Positions 36,307 to 46,700 of a stretch of DNA of 64,000 nt are shown piece by piece (position 1 is the first letter of the stretch; each line of letters starts with the position of its first letter). The position numbers were made by a program, and so were the translations under genes. This DNA comes from Hungatella effluvii (GTDB lineage Bacteria; Bacillota; Clostridia; Lachnospirales; Lachnospiraceae): the NCBI RefSeq assembly GCF_003201875.1, contig NZ_QJKD01000024.1:1-64000 (forward strand). Reading direction: 5' to 3'. The notes below the pieces were generated by a model that was not told the DNA's origin, did no database searches, and was given only the letters and a program-made list of their open reading frames with translations.

Positions 36307-36330
36307 ATTTCCTCGTAAAAAACAGGAAAT
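36307..36330. promoter_or_regulatory. Inverted repeat between divergent promoters, candidate operator
   Basis: ATTTCCT (36307-36313) and AGGAAAT (36324-36330) form an inverted repeat with a ten-base gap. It lies between the two divergent promoters, a natural site for the XRE-cupin regulator to control both. Confidence 0.5.
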
Positions 36331-36344
36331 AATCAGTAAAAATC

Positions 36345-36373
36345 TTGCGAAAGTATCTGAGACACGCTATGAT
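36345..36373 (+). promoter_or_regulatory. Promoter of the XRE-cupin regulator
   Basis: TTGCGA (36345-36350) and TATGAT (36368-36373) are 17 bp apart, 28 bases before the start codon. Confidence 0.72.
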
Positions 36374-36400
36374 AGAAGAATCAGAAAAAAGGAGCTTTGC

Positions 36401-36973
36401 ATGTTAGGTACAAATATCAGAGAATATAGAAAAAAACAGAAGCTTACCATGAAGGAGCTGGCGGAGCGGACAGGTCTCTCCATCGGATATATTTCCCAGG
36501 TGGAACGGGGGGAGACAGAACCGTCGCTGTCATCTCTGAGGAAAATCGCAGGCGAATTTGATGTTCCCGTGTATGTGCTGCTGGACGATCATAAGAATGA
36601 TTCCAGCCTTACCATACGCAGGGAAGAACGCATGACAGCCCATGTCAGGAAAAACAGTGTGGAATACGAGTTTCTGACGCCATTTTCCTCACAGAATTTT
36701 TCACCCAAAGCGCTGATGATAAAAGCCACACTCGAACCACATTCCAGAGATTCGGAAATACCCATCGTCCACCATTCCGAGGAGACGCTTCTGGTTGTCA
36801 AAGGAACACTTAAGGTGGTGGTCGGTGAGGAGACAATCGTGCTGCGGGAGGGAGATACTACGATTATCAAAGAAGATTTTCCCCACACCTGCATCAATGA
36901 TGATGATGACTACACAGAGGTGATCTCCGTCATCACACCGCCGATCTGGGGGACGCTGCATTTTCCAGGATAA
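36401..36973 (+). CDS. XRE-family regulator with C-terminal cupin
   Basis: A 190-residue regulator. Residues 1-65 are a lambda-type helix-turn-helix (NIREYRKKQKLTMKELAERT, GYISQVERGETEPSLSSLRK), and residues 110-190 a cupin with HHSEETLLVVKGTLKVVVGE and the HTCINDDDD tail. This PuuR/SutR-like architecture binds a small ligand in the cupin. It is divergent from the epimerase/DUF819/S15 operon, which it probably controls through the inverted repeat at 36307-36330. AAAGGAG precedes the ATG, and the gene ends in a bidirectional terminator. Confidence 0.9.
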   Translation: MLGTNIREYRKKQKLTMKELAERTGLSIGYISQVERGETEPSLSSLRKIAGEFDVPVYVLLDDHKNDSSLTIRREERMTAHVRKNSVEYEFLTPFSSQNFSPKALMIKATLEPHSRDSEIPIVHHSEETLLVVKGTLKVVVGEETIVLREGDTTIIKEDFPHTCINDDDDYTEVISVITPPIWGTLHFPG

Positions 36974-37012
36974 AAAGATGGAAGGACCGTGATCAGGGCC
37001 TTCCATCTTTTT
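36972..37012. terminator. Bidirectional terminator
   Basis: AAAAAGATGGAAGG and CCTTCCATCTTTTT form a long stem with inner CC/GG pairs. The structure overlaps the stop codons of both convergent regulator genes. Confidence 0.92.
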
Positions 37013-38189
37013 ATCCCGGCATATGCTTATACTCCTTTACGGTACATCCGTAGTACTTCTTAAAGCTGGCGCTGAAATACTGGCTGTTGCGGTAGCCGGT
37101 GGCCTCGGCCACCTCGTAGCTTTTCATATCAGTAGTCCGGAGCAGCTCGCCGGCTTTTTCCATACGCACAGAAATCAGATAGTCGTATAGATTGATACCG
37201 AACTGGTCCTTGTAGAGACTCGTTAAGTAGCAGTGGTTGACATTAAAATGACGGGCGATCATGACCAGGCTCAAATCAGGGTTCTGGTAGTTCTTTTCGA
37301 TATAACACCTGATTTTGGACAGAAGCGTGTAGGTCTCGCTGTTTTTAGACTGCATAGCTGCCTGGCAGGAGGCGTATAAATCGTTTAATTCCTGCATGAT
37401 GCTCCCCTGGTAAAAGATGCCTTCCAGGAGCATATCCCGCTTTAAACAACTGTTGATATACTTCTTCAGTTCCTCCATACTGGTTAAGAAGCGGTTCTTC
37501 TCCTTGCAGTCCGGCATGGTATAGATAATAAACAGCTGAAGATTATCCATGCAGATGAAAAGGCTTCCATAGTACTGGCGCGTCAGCGTGTTGCACAGTG
37601 TCTGCAAGTATTCCTGACACGCCGCCGTGTCTGGCGGAGCATCTTTTCCGAAATCCATGAATAAGACCATTCCGAGACCGCCGGTGATGTTGATGTCAAA
37701 TGCGCGGAAGATTGCATCGTCAGCCTCACGGAAATTTTCATACATCAATTTGGAAATGTACTGGCGCCGGATCAGGGGGTATTTTTCATTTAATATTTGG
37801 TTGACCTCCCTGGCACGGATACATTTTTTCTCAGCCCGCCGGAGAACATCAAGCAGCTGGCTGTTATCGATGGGCTTGTTTAGATAATCGACGGCATCCA
37901 GGGCCAGAGCCTGCTTGGCATATTCAAATTCCTTATATCCGGACAGAAAAATGAAAAACAGATCCGGATAGTAGTCTCTGGCGATTTTCGCCATCTCAAT
38001 TCCATCCATGATGGGCATCTTAATATCGGATATGATGATGTCCGGTTGGTTCTCCTTCATATATTCCAGGGCATCTACACCATCACGCGCGGTATAGACC
38101 AGGTTCCACCCAAAATCATTCCAGTCAATTCTTTGAGCCATATTTCTTCTTGCGACTGCGTCGTCGTCTACAAACAGTATTTTCAACAT
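37011..38189 (-). CDS. YesN-type response regulator, AraC family DNA-binding domain
   Basis: A 392-residue regulator paired with the kinase gene upstream on the same strand. The receiver opens MLKILFVDDDAVARRNMAQR, with phospho-acceptor Asp55 (IIISDIKMP) and Lys in DYLNKPID. The C-terminus is an AraC-type double helix-turn-helix (DLSVVMIARHFNV-like start and EVAEATGYRNSQYFSASFKK). The ATG at 38189 has GGAAGGAT upstream; a longer frame to 38225 has no ribosome site. It is transcribed away from the divergent ABC/glycosidase operon, its likely target. Confidence 0.92.
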   Translation of the reverse strand: MLKILFVDDDAVARRNMAQRIDWNDFGWNLVYTARDGVDALEYMKENQPDIIISDIKMPIMDGIEMAKIARDYYPDLFFIFLSGYKEFEYAKQALALDAVDYLNKPIDNSQLLDVLRRAEKKCIRAREVNQILNEKYPLIRRQYISKLMYENFREADDAIFRAFDINITGGLGMVLFMDFGKDAPPDTAACQEYLQTLCNTLTRQYYGSLFICMDNLQLFIIYTMPDCKEKNRFLTSMEELKKYINSCLKRDMLLEGIFYQGSIMQELNDLYASCQAAMQSKNSETYTLLSKIRCYIEKNYQNPDLSLVMIARHFNVNHCYLTSLYKDQFGINLYDYLISVRMEKAGELLRTTDMKSYEVAEATGYRNSQYFSASFKKYYGCTVKEYKHMPG

Positions 38190-38241
38190 TTTTATCAATC
38201 CTTCCGAAGTTTTTCCTATGATCAACGATTCAGGCGGGCGC

Positions 38242-40059
38242 TTACGTGTTTTGGGTGCCCTGTTTCTGGCTTAGGACCTGAAAGGGAATTCTCAGCGTCA
38301 CCGTCGTGCCTTCTTCCAGAACGCTGTCGATGGTGAGACCATAGCCAAAGCCATAGGTAAGCTGAAGACGGTCGTGTACATTTTTAATTCCGTAGATATG
38401 AGCGGGCTTTTCTGACATGGAACAGTATAAGGAAGCCCGGATATCTTCGAGAAGCCGGTCGGGGATGCCGCCTCCGTCATCGCTTATGCGGATCAGAAGA
38501 CAGCTTCCCTCTTTCTCTGCGGTGATCCTTATGGTTCCATCGGTCCGACAGGGCCGCAGTCCATGGTACACTGCATTTTCCACGATGGGCTGCAGCACCA
38601 GCTTGATGATGGAACAGTCCCAGTATTCGGCGGGGACAGAGATCTCATACTGGAAATCTTCGAAGCGCGTCTTTAAAATAGCCAGATACATCTCCACATG
38701 AGTCAGTTCATCTCTCAGAGAAATCGCCACCATGCCCTTGCTGACGCCGATACGGTAAAATGCAGCCAGCTGATCCACCATCTGTCCGGCTTTTTCCACC
38801 TCACCCAAATCGCACAGCTGGTGAACACAGTCCAGCGCATTGTAGAGAAAATGAGGATTGATCTGAAAGTACAGGGCCTGGAGTTCCGCCTCCTGTTTGG
38901 CGAGCATTTCAAACTCCAGGTTTTTCATCAGCAGCTTGATCCGGCCGATCATGTGGTTGATTCCTTTGCAGATCTGATTGATTTCCTTGCCGCCCCATGC
39001 GGTTATCGCTGTATCTAAGTGGTTTTCTGAGACGTAGTTCAGCTGCTCCATGAGAGAACTGATGGGACGGGTCAGCAGGTTGGTAACAGTAAAATAGAGG
39101 GCGAGGCAGACGGTGAGCAGGAGAAGGCTGAATTTTATCGCGACATCGGAGAAGCGGTGGTAATTCATGTACATTTCTTCCATGGGGATAACGGCCAGTA
39201 CGCCCATATTCTCATAGGCCAGCGGGCGGTAGATGACGTAGTTTTCACCAAACTGCCGCGTGATGGTCGTCTCTGGCACCGCATCGCCGGCCAGCGATGA
39301 GATAGCGTGTAAATCCTCTTCCGACAGCTTCTCCAATGTGTCGGTTCCGAAGAGTTCAGAGGAGGAAAACTGCAGCTTTCCATCTTTTACAAGGGTTACA
39401 CATGAGGAGGCGGTGATTTTGCAGTTGATCAGTGAGGTGGTGAAAAGCCTGTCATCAATGCCAAACACCATAACTCCGTGTACGGCGGAATCAGGAGAAC
39501 CCAGGACCTCCATAAGCGAGGCGGCAGGCAGGCGGCCGCTGAACGTGGAGTAGGGATAGGGCTCTGAAGCACTGGTAATCCAGTGCAGGGAGTATGGCGG
39601 ATAAACTTCTGAAAAGTCCTCGTAATAGAAATTGGAACGCCGCAGCTGTTCTCCGGTATTGGAACGGAACATACTGACGGTATAGTCATCTAGAAATAAA
39701 AATACGGAATTAAAGTAAGCGGAATTCATGACGAGAAAATCATGGACCGCGTTGGAGAAGCCCCGGTAATTTTCCGCCGAAATAGGTTCCCGGTCCGCCA
39801 GAATGTTTTTCCGCAGCTTATAATAATAGGATGAAGCTGTAATCGTGGTGGGAAGATTGCTTACCGCGGCGATCTTCTGTTCCAAGGTATCGCTCGTCTG
39901 ACCGATGATGGCTACCGCGTTCGCCTGAATCAAGTCTGTGATCTCTTCTTTGCCGGCGCGGTAGAAATAGCTGCACGAGAGGAGTACCAGCAGGACAAAC
40001 GGCAGGCAGAACAGCAGCATAAGACTTCTGATTGACAGTGAAAAAAAATGTTTCTTCAC
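38242..40059 (-). CDS. YesM-type sensor histidine kinase
   Basis: A 605-residue membrane kinase. Helix one is SIRSLMLLFCLPFVLLVLLS, then an extracytoplasmic sensor of about 240 residues, helix two (KFSLLLLTVCLALYFTV), a HAMP-like linker, the phospho-acceptor motif QINPHFLYNALD, N box ENAVYHGL and DDGGGI. The start is a GTG at 40059 with AAGGGGGA seven bases upstream. Only 47 bases separate this start from a 287-bp palindromic element, so the mRNA leader probably contains that element. It is followed by its response regulator after a gap of about 50 bases. Confidence 0.9.
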   Translation of the reverse strand: MKKHFFSLSIRSLMLLFCLPFVLLVLLSCSYFYRAGKEEITDLIQANAVAIIGQTSDTLEQKIAAVSNLPTTITASSYYYKLRKNILADREPISAENYRGFSNAVHDFLVMNSAYFNSVFLFLDDYTVSMFRSNTGEQLRRSNFYYEDFSEVYPPYSLHWITSASEPYPYSTFSGRLPAASLMEVLGSPDSAVHGVMVFGIDDRLFTTSLINCKITASSCVTLVKDGKLQFSSSELFGTDTLEKLSEEDLHAISSLAGDAVPETTITRQFGENYVIYRPLAYENMGVLAVIPMEEMYMNYHRFSDVAIKFSLLLLTVCLALYFTVTNLLTRPISSLMEQLNYVSENHLDTAITAWGGKEINQICKGINHMIGRIKLLMKNLEFEMLAKQEAELQALYFQINPHFLYNALDCVHQLCDLGEVEKAGQMVDQLAAFYRIGVSKGMVAISLRDELTHVEMYLAILKTRFEDFQYEISVPAEYWDCSIIKLVLQPIVENAVYHGLRPCRTDGTIRITAEKEGSCLLIRISDDGGGIPDRLLEDIRASLYCSMSEKPAHIYGIKNVHDRLQLTYGFGYGLTIDSVLEEGTTVTLRIPFQVLSQKQGTQNT

Positions 40060-40106
40060 GAGTGATTCCCCCTTATCATTCGATAGAAATACGGTTTCCG
40101 TATGTG

Positions 40107-40393
40107 TTACAGTTCCCGGTCCCACCTGCCTTCCGCTTCCCGGTCTGGCCCGGCTGGCTCATGCAGCCTTTCCAGTTCCGGTTTCGGAGATAAGCACTTC
40201 TAAACGTGCAGAATTTTTCTAAAAACCGGGGGAAATGCCCAAACTCGCTGCGCTCAAACAAGTGGACATTTCCCCTGAACGAAAAACCCTGCGCGTTAAG
40301 AATTGCTAATTCCCTGCAAAGTCACAGGAAAGGCTGCATGAGCCAGCCGGACCAGACCGGGAAGCGGAAGGCAGGTGGGGCCGGGAACTGTAA
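40107..40393. mobile_element. 287-bp palindromic element, copy A
   Basis: A giant hairpin. 67-base arms at 40107-40173 and 40327-40393 are complementary at 65 positions, beginning TTACAGTT and ending AACTGTAA. Further inner pairing involves AGCACTTCT/AGAATTGCT and GGGGAAATG/CATTTCCCC around the centre AAACTCGCTGCGCTCA. It is flanked by a perfect 10-bp direct repeat, TCCGTATGTG at 40097-40106 and 40394-40403, the hallmark of insertion. Copy B (54438-54724) has exactly the same length and core but different outer arms. No credible protein gene lies inside. It could be a MITE-like mobile element or encode a structured RNA. Confidence 0.85.
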
Positions 40394-40433
40394 TCCGTAT
40401 GTGTTTCCTTTACCATATATAGTTTTGATAAGT

Positions 40434-40462
40434 TTGTCAACAAAACCTAAAGATATTATAAT
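40434..40462 (+). promoter_or_regulatory. Promoter of the second carbohydrate operon
   Basis: TTGTCA (40434-40439) and a perfect TATAAT (40457-40462) are 17 bp apart, about 100 bases before the permease start and just beyond the palindromic element. Confidence 0.8.
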
Positions 40463-40561
40463 TTTCACGAAAGATACTTTATTTACCCGTGAAGGCTGAT
40501 GTGGTTAAATAGAGACATGAAGTTAAGCGCTTACATGAACAAAAAGAAAGGGGAAGAGATT

Positions 40562-41446
40562 GTGAAAAAGGAAAAGTTTAATTTTGCTCCATATATTCTT
40601 ATATTACCGGCATGCCTTTTGATGGGGCTCATCATGATTTATCCATTGGGAAAGGTTTTCTACTTAAGCTTCCAGCATTATAATCCGACGAAACCGTTTA
40701 CCAATGGGTTTGCGGGACTCGATAATTTTATTACGATCTTTACAAAGAAAGAGTTCTACAATGCACTGGGCGTTTCCGCAAAGTTCGTAGCATGTGAGGT
40801 GGTACTTCAGCTGATCTTCGGCATGATTGTGGCACTGATCTTAAATCAGAAGTTTAAAGGGAGGGGATTCTTCCGTGCCCTTACATTCATTCCATGGGCT
40901 TTATCCGGAGTACTGACTGCGGTTTTATGGAGTATCATGTTCAACCAGCATTTCGGAGTGCTCAATGATCTTCTGTCGAAACTGGGGATCATCAAGGAAC
41001 CCATCGCCTGGCTGGCGAATACGAAATTCGTACTCGGTTCCGTCATTGTGGCGGAATTATGGAGAGGCATTCCTTTCTTTGCCATCAGCCTTCTGGCGGC
41101 GATGCAGGGGCTTCCGGATGATATATACGAGGCGGCAAGAGTGGACGGCAGCACGAAGTTTCAGACATTCCGCTTTATCACGCTTCCGATGCTTAAGAAT
41201 ACTATCGTGCTGACGACTCTGCTCCGCACCATTTGGGAATTCAACAGTGTGGACCTAATCTACAGCCTGACCGGCGGCGGTCCGGTGGGCAAGACGACCA
41301 CGCTCAGCATGCTGATTGCCAATCAGGCCATCAAGACGAGCAACTATGGATACGGCTCGGCGCTCTCCGTTGTCAGCTTTGCGATTCTGGCCGTTATCGC
41401 GGTGATTTATATGAAACTGTCCGGATTTGGAAAGGAGGAGGCATAA
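40562..41446 (+). CDS. Sugar ABC transporter permease (UgpA/MsmF type)
   Basis: Membrane subunit with about six helices. It includes the segment PYILILPACLLMGLIMIYPL, an EAA loop DDIYEAARVDGSTKFQTFRF, and SLTGGGPVGKTTTL near the C-terminus. GTG 40562 with AAAGGGGAAG upstream is chosen; in-frame ATG codons at 40499, 40517 and 40535 lack clear ribosome sites. It is first in a rightward operon with a second permease, a binding protein, a GH106-like enzyme and a sulfatase. Confidence 0.88.
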   Translation: MKKEKFNFAPYILILPACLLMGLIMIYPLGKVFYLSFQHYNPTKPFTNGFAGLDNFITIFTKKEFYNALGVSAKFVACEVVLQLIFGMIVALILNQKFKGRGFFRALTFIPWALSGVLTAVLWSIMFNQHFGVLNDLLSKLGIIKEPIAWLANTKFVLGSVIVAELWRGIPFFAISLLAAMQGLPDDIYEAARVDGSTKFQTFRFITLPMLKNTIVLTTLLRTIWEFNSVDLIYSLTGGGPVGKTTTLSMLIANQAIKTSNYGYGSALSVVSFAILAVIAVIYMKLSGFGKEEA

Positions 41447-41448
41447 CC

Positions 41449-42282
41449 ATGAAGGAGAAGAAAAGAGATATTATATTCCTGCGGTGGCTTCCGCTGCTTC
41501 TGATCAACGTGTATGTGGTGTTTCCTATTTACTGGTCCTTTATCACATCGTTAAAGAGTGAGGCCGACATTGTCAGCACGCCGATCCAGTATATCCCGCG
41601 GTCGCCGTCCCTGAACAACTTTGCGAACGTATGGGTTCATGCCGGATTCAGTCAGTATTTTGCAAACAGCCTTCAGATCAGTATTGTGTCGGTGTCAATC
41701 ATCGTTGTCCTGTCCATTATGGTGGGATATGCGCTGACGAGATATAAATTCAAGGGGAAAAAGCTGTTTATGGGCTTTCTGCTGGCCAGCCAGTTTATAC
41801 CGGCGGCGGTGCTTCTCGTTCCGCTGTTCAATATTTTCCAGGGAGTCGGACTCGTGGGAACAAAGACGGCCATCGTGTTGGTAAATATCACCTTCCATAT
41901 TCCGTTCAATGCGATTCTGATGAAGGGCTTCATCGAGGGAATCCCCTTTGAACTGGAGGAGGCGGCCATGGTGGACGGGTGCAGCCGGTTTAAAGGAGTG
42001 GTGAAAATCGTGCTTCCCATGCTGGTACCCGGAATCATTACGGTGGCGGCGTTCGCATTTATCGCCTGCTGGAATGAGTTCCTGTTCAGCCTGATGTTCT
42101 TAAACGATCCGGCGAAATATACGGTGCCCATCGGCTTAAAGATGATGCAGGGCGAGTTCAGCGTTCAGTACGGCGCCATGGCATCCGGCGCAATTATCGC
42201 CATGTCGATTCCGGTATGTCTGTTCGCCTATCTTCAGAAATATCTTGTAACCGGTTTAAGCGCCGGCGGTGTTAAGGGTTAA
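41449..42282 (+). CDS. Sugar ABC transporter permease (UgpE/MsmG type)
   Basis: A 277-residue partner permease with helices from WLPLLLINVYVVFPIYWSFI onward, EAA loop ELEEAAMVDGCSRFKGVVKI, and C-terminus GLSAGGVKG. ATG 41449 follows AAAGGAGGAGG and lies two bases after the previous stop. No ATPase gene is in the operon, so a shared MsmK-like ATPase elsewhere is expected. Confidence 0.9.
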   Translation: MKEKKRDIIFLRWLPLLLINVYVVFPIYWSFITSLKSEADIVSTPIQYIPRSPSLNNFANVWVHAGFSQYFANSLQISIVSVSIIVVLSIMVGYALTRYKFKGKKLFMGFLLASQFIPAAVLLVPLFNIFQGVGLVGTKTAIVLVNITFHIPFNAILMKGFIEGIPFELEEAAMVDGCSRFKGVVKIVLPMLVPGIITVAAFAFIACWNEFLFSLMFLNDPAKYTVPIGLKMMQGEFSVQYGAMASGAIIAMSIPVCLFAYLQKYLVTGLSAGGVKG

Positions 42283-42321
42283 CAATTATAGAATAGAATA
42301 AAAACAGGAGGAAGTAAAGTT

Positions 42322-43713
42322 ATGAGGAAGAGAATTACAGCATTAACAATGGCAGGGGTTATGACAGCGGCACTTCTCAGCGGATGCAGCGGCGGAAACA
42401 GCACCAGTACCACCACAGCCGGAGGAGCTGCGGACACGACGGGAGCAGAAGCGGCTCAGACGACGGCCGGAGGCACCGAGGCGGCAGCGGGAGAGAAGGT
42501 GGAGATCACTTACTGGGATCAGAACGCGGATACGAAGAGGACGGAGATATTCAACAAGCTGATTGCAGATTTTGAGGCGGAGAATCCGAACATCACGGTA
42601 AAACTGGTTCCAGTTCCCGCCGATCAGGCGAAATCCAAATATGATGTGGCAATCCAGTCCCACACCGCTCCGGACTGCGGCGGTGTCAGCCAGTACTGGA
42701 TGAGCGATTTCCTGATTCAGGATGCCCTGGTTCCGCTGGACGACTATATTGCGGGATGGGATCAGAAGGACAAGACTCTCTCCGAGTTCGACGAAAGTAT
42801 CCGCAGCATGGCTCCAGACGGCAAGATGTATGGTCTTGCGCACATGGTAACTGTGCCGGTTGTTTGGTATAATACGGAATTGATGAACAAATCGGGATGT
42901 GAGATTCCGAAGGACTGGGACGGTGTGTTTGACTGTGTAGAGAAGATGACCGATAAGGCAAACGGCGTCTATGGATTCTCGATCCGCGGCGGCGCCGGAA
43001 GCTCCCAGCAGTTTGAGCAGATGATGTATCAGTATTCCGGCCAGCTGGATATGTTTGATGAAAACGGCAATTCCACGGCCAATGATCCGGCTCATGTGGA
43101 GCTGCTTGAGAAATTCGCAAGTATTTACAATGTATACACACCGGAGAGCGATATCACCAATGCGGTGGCTGAGATGAACGCGGCGTTCGATTCTGGTTCC
43201 GCGGGAATGATCTTCCATAATCTGGGCTCTTATGGCCAGCACGTACAGACACTGGGTGAGGACGGTTTTGCCGGACTGGTACGGTTAAATGCTACAAATG
43301 GAACGAGAACCATCGTATCCAACGGCGCAATGTGCTTATCCGTATTCAAGGATTCCAAGCATCCGGCAGAGGCCTTCAAGTTCGTCAGCTTCCTGGCGCA
43401 GCATGAGGCGTGCAGCTACATCAGCGAGCAGATCGGCCAGATTCCCTGCAACAAGGAAGCCCTGGAGGACGAGTGGGTGCAGAATGCAGGCCCGATTAAG
43501 GAGGCCGCAGATGCGCTTCTCGATTCCGGCACGACGGTGACTACGCTTCCGATCAATGTAATCGGCTACTATGACCTGCATCAGAACACCCTGGTGGAAG
43601 GATTCCAGAATGTGCTTCTCGGCAACATGACCGCGCAGGAATACTTAGACAACTGGGCGTCTGAGATGACGAGACTGAAGTCCGAGTACGACCAGTACTT
43701 ACAGTCTAAATAG
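42322..43713 (+). CDS. Sugar ABC transporter solute-binding lipoprotein
   Basis: A 463-residue family 1 binding protein. The signal MRKRITALTMAGVMTAALLS ends in lipobox LSGC, followed by a Thr/Ala/Gly-rich linker, then the domain beginning EITYWDQNADTKR. It delivers the sugar to the two preceding permeases. Unlike the first operon, the binding-protein gene lies after the permeases. ACAGGAGGAAG precedes the ATG. The ligand is unknown; a sulfated oligosaccharide is inferred from the sulfatase in the operon. Confidence 0.9.
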   Translation: MRKRITALTMAGVMTAALLSGCSGGNSTSTTTAGGAADTTGAEAAQTTAGGTEAAAGEKVEITYWDQNADTKRTEIFNKLIADFEAENPNITVKLVPVPADQAKSKYDVAIQSHTAPDCGGVSQYWMSDFLIQDALVPLDDYIAGWDQKDKTLSEFDESIRSMAPDGKMYGLAHMVTVPVVWYNTELMNKSGCEIPKDWDGVFDCVEKMTDKANGVYGFSIRGGAGSSQQFEQMMYQYSGQLDMFDENGNSTANDPAHVELLEKFASIYNVYTPESDITNAVAEMNAAFDSGSAGMIFHNLGSYGQHVQTLGEDGFAGLVRLNATNGTRTIVSNGAMCLSVFKDSKHPAEAFKFVSFLAQHEACSYISEQIGQIPCNKEALEDEWVQNAGPIKEAADALLDSGTTVTTLPINVIGYYDLHQNTLVEGFQNVLLGNMTAQEYLDNWASEMTRLKSEYDQYLQSK

Positions 43714-43778
43714 AACGAAGAATGGAACGAAGAATTCAGAGATGTTTTCAGAAAAGCCCATGAGGCGGAGGAGAGAAA

Positions 43779-46700
43779 ATGGATTGGTTGGACGAATTTA
43801 AAAATCCTCCCGCCCGATGCCGTATCAAGCCGTTCTGGTTCTGGAACGGCGATATGGCGGAGGACGAAATAAAACATCAGATAGAGGAAATGTCGGATAA
43901 AGGCCTTGGCGGGGCCTTTATCTGTGCAAGACAGGGACAGAAGGTCCCCTATCTGTCGGAGGAATGGTTTAAAAAGGTAAGTTTTGCGGCCGAAGAGGCG
44001 GTGCGGTGCGGCCTTGAGACGTGGCTTTACGATGAGTATCCATATCCGAGCGGTATGAGCGGCGGCGAGGTGCTTCTTAAGCATCCCGAAGCGGAGCACA
44101 TGGTTTTAAATCACCGGTCTCTGGATCTGCCGGAGGGCGGTACGTTTGAGATGAATCTGGGCTGGTGCGAACTGCTTTATGCGAAGGCATTTCCGGCAGG
44201 GGGGCAGGCAGGAGATGGAAGCGTGGATTTTGCCCATCCGGTGGATCTGGAAGCGTTGGCCGGCAATCTTCAGACGGAAGAGATATACCAGACAACCGGT
44301 CTGACGAAATACAACAATAAGCGTTTTTTCACCTATCGGCCGGAACGGATTCTGAAGGGAACGCTGCCGGCGGGAAGCTGGCGGGTGGAAGTGTATACCC
44401 AGGCGGCCCTCGGCGAGTTTAAGTATTACGGAGGCTTTTTCGATCCGTGTTCAAAGGAAGCGGTGCAGACATTTTTAGAGACAACCCATGAGAAGTATGA
44501 AAAGTATATGGGGGAGAAGTTTGGAAGCAGGATTTACGGCATGTTTTCCGATGAGGTGGGGCTTCTAAGCCCGATCCCGTGGTCCAAACGGCTGCCGGAA
44601 TACTTTAAGAAGGTGAAGGGGTATGATCTTCTGGAACATTTGCCTGCGCTCCACAATGCCGCGTATGAAAATGCTTATGCCATACGGTATGATCTCTATG
44701 ACGCCATCCATAAGCTGTTTGTGGAGAACTACCATAAGCAGGTGTCGGACTGGTGCGGCAGCCACCATCTGGAGTATGCCACAGAGGTTCCCTCCATGCG
44801 CATGAGCACGCAGCGTTACAGCGCGATCGTGGGCGGAGACACAGCCCATGAGAAGCTGGGCCGCCCGCTGGAATGGATCTATGATGAATATATCCGCAAA
44901 TACCGTTCTAATGCGAAAGCAGTCAGCTCTCTGACCCGCCAGCTGGGAAAACAGTTTTCCATGATCGAGAGCTTCCACAGCCTGGGCTGGACCATGACGC
45001 TTCAGGATGCAAAGTGGATGTTTGACCGGCTGGGAGCAAGCGGAATTAACTTTTACAACGTGCACGCGTTTTATTATACCATCGACAGCATTACGAAGCA
45101 TGACGCACCGCCTTCCCAGTTTTTACAGAATCCATACTGGAAGCATTACCGCCTTCTGGCAGATTACGCGGGGCGGCTCGGTACGTGGGTGACGAACACG
45201 GAAGCTGATATCCATGTGGCGGTGCTCGATCCGGCGGCTACGCTGTGGGCGTATCTGGGCGAACCGTTTATCGGCTTCGTCTATCAGGGAGAGGATGAGG
45301 CGGAACGGCAGAAATGCGACCAGGTGCGAAAGGATTGGGTTGCGGTCTGCAAGGAACTCTTATTTAACCAGATTGATTATGAACATCTCGACACGGAAAT
45401 CCTGGAACACGCAGATATCCGGGACGGCGAGATTCTCATCGGCAGGGCCTCCTACCGTGTGCTGGTCATACCGCCCACCGATTTTATCGAGGCGGCGGCC
45501 TGTGAAAAGATCCGGGAGTTTGCCGCCTGCGGCGGAAAGATCGTTTTCCTGGGAAATCTGCCGGAGGCGGTCATCGACAGGAAGCAGGAACGGGCTGACT
45601 GGACCGGCCTGGAACTGAATCAGCGGGAGGACAGGCGTTACTTCGAAGAGATCCGGGATGGCGCCTGGTGTGAATGGTGCAGGGAGGCGGCCGACTTATC
45701 TTTTGGAATTAAGACCCGGGATTCGGAGCGAAAAGATATCATCAGCTCTGTCAGGGAAGATGGCGGGGCGTATTACGTATTCCTGGTAAATCAGGGCGGC
45801 CGTGATACGGAAGTGTCCGTCACATGCAAACGGGCTGGATGCGTGTATGACGGGGAGCTGTGTCTCGATACCGGAGAGGTGAAGACGGCGGAAGCTCCGA
45901 TGGAAGCGGTTGCACTGAGAGCGTATGAGAGCCGGATGCTGCGGTTTGTTAAGTGCGGTGAGAAGGAAATGGAGGGTGTGGCGGCTGGTAACGGCAGTGA
46001 GAGAGGCGAAGACTGCGGGACTGTTGACGGCAGTGAGCAATCGCCGGAAAAACTGGTAATCGACACTTCCGGCATGATGCCTGTCACCATCGAAGGCGGC
46101 AATATCTTCCGACTGGAAGAATTTTTAATATCCCGGGACGGGGGGGAATGGTTTGAAGTGCCAGTGAAGACCTTTATTGAGCAGTGTGCCGACCAGTCCT
46201 GCCTGAAACCGGAGGATTATCAGTTTACCGGAGCCTTTGGAATTCCAAAGAAAATTTCGATTCACTATCCGCTTGCGGTGACCTATAAGACCGGCTTTGA
46301 GGTGGAAACGGTGCCGGAGACGTGTTCGCTTCTGATGGACCGGGGGGCGGTAAAGGATACGTGGCGTATGACGCTGAACGGGGAAGAAATCCGTGCTGAG
46401 ACATTCCGGAGCGTATTTATCAATGATCAGAACAATAGGATGGCGGACATTGCCCCATTTTTGAAAAAGGGCTGGAATGAACTGGCGGTGGAAGTGATGC
46501 TCACGAAGGATTCTGACGGGATCCGGGATCCGCTCTACTTATATGGTGACTTCGGTGTGAGTGAGACGGAGGCCGCAGGCCGCAGAAGACTCACTGCGAA
46601 ACCGGAGACTGCGGCGTTTACGCTGGATTACATCAGGGGATTCCCCTACTACAGCGGAACGTTCACCTTCCGGACTGTGCTTGATGTGAAGACGGTTCCA

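Noticed and set aside
40206..40499. Open frames inside and beyond palindromic element copy A
   Set aside because: They arise from the stem sequence, have no ribosome site, and are not preserved in copy B.
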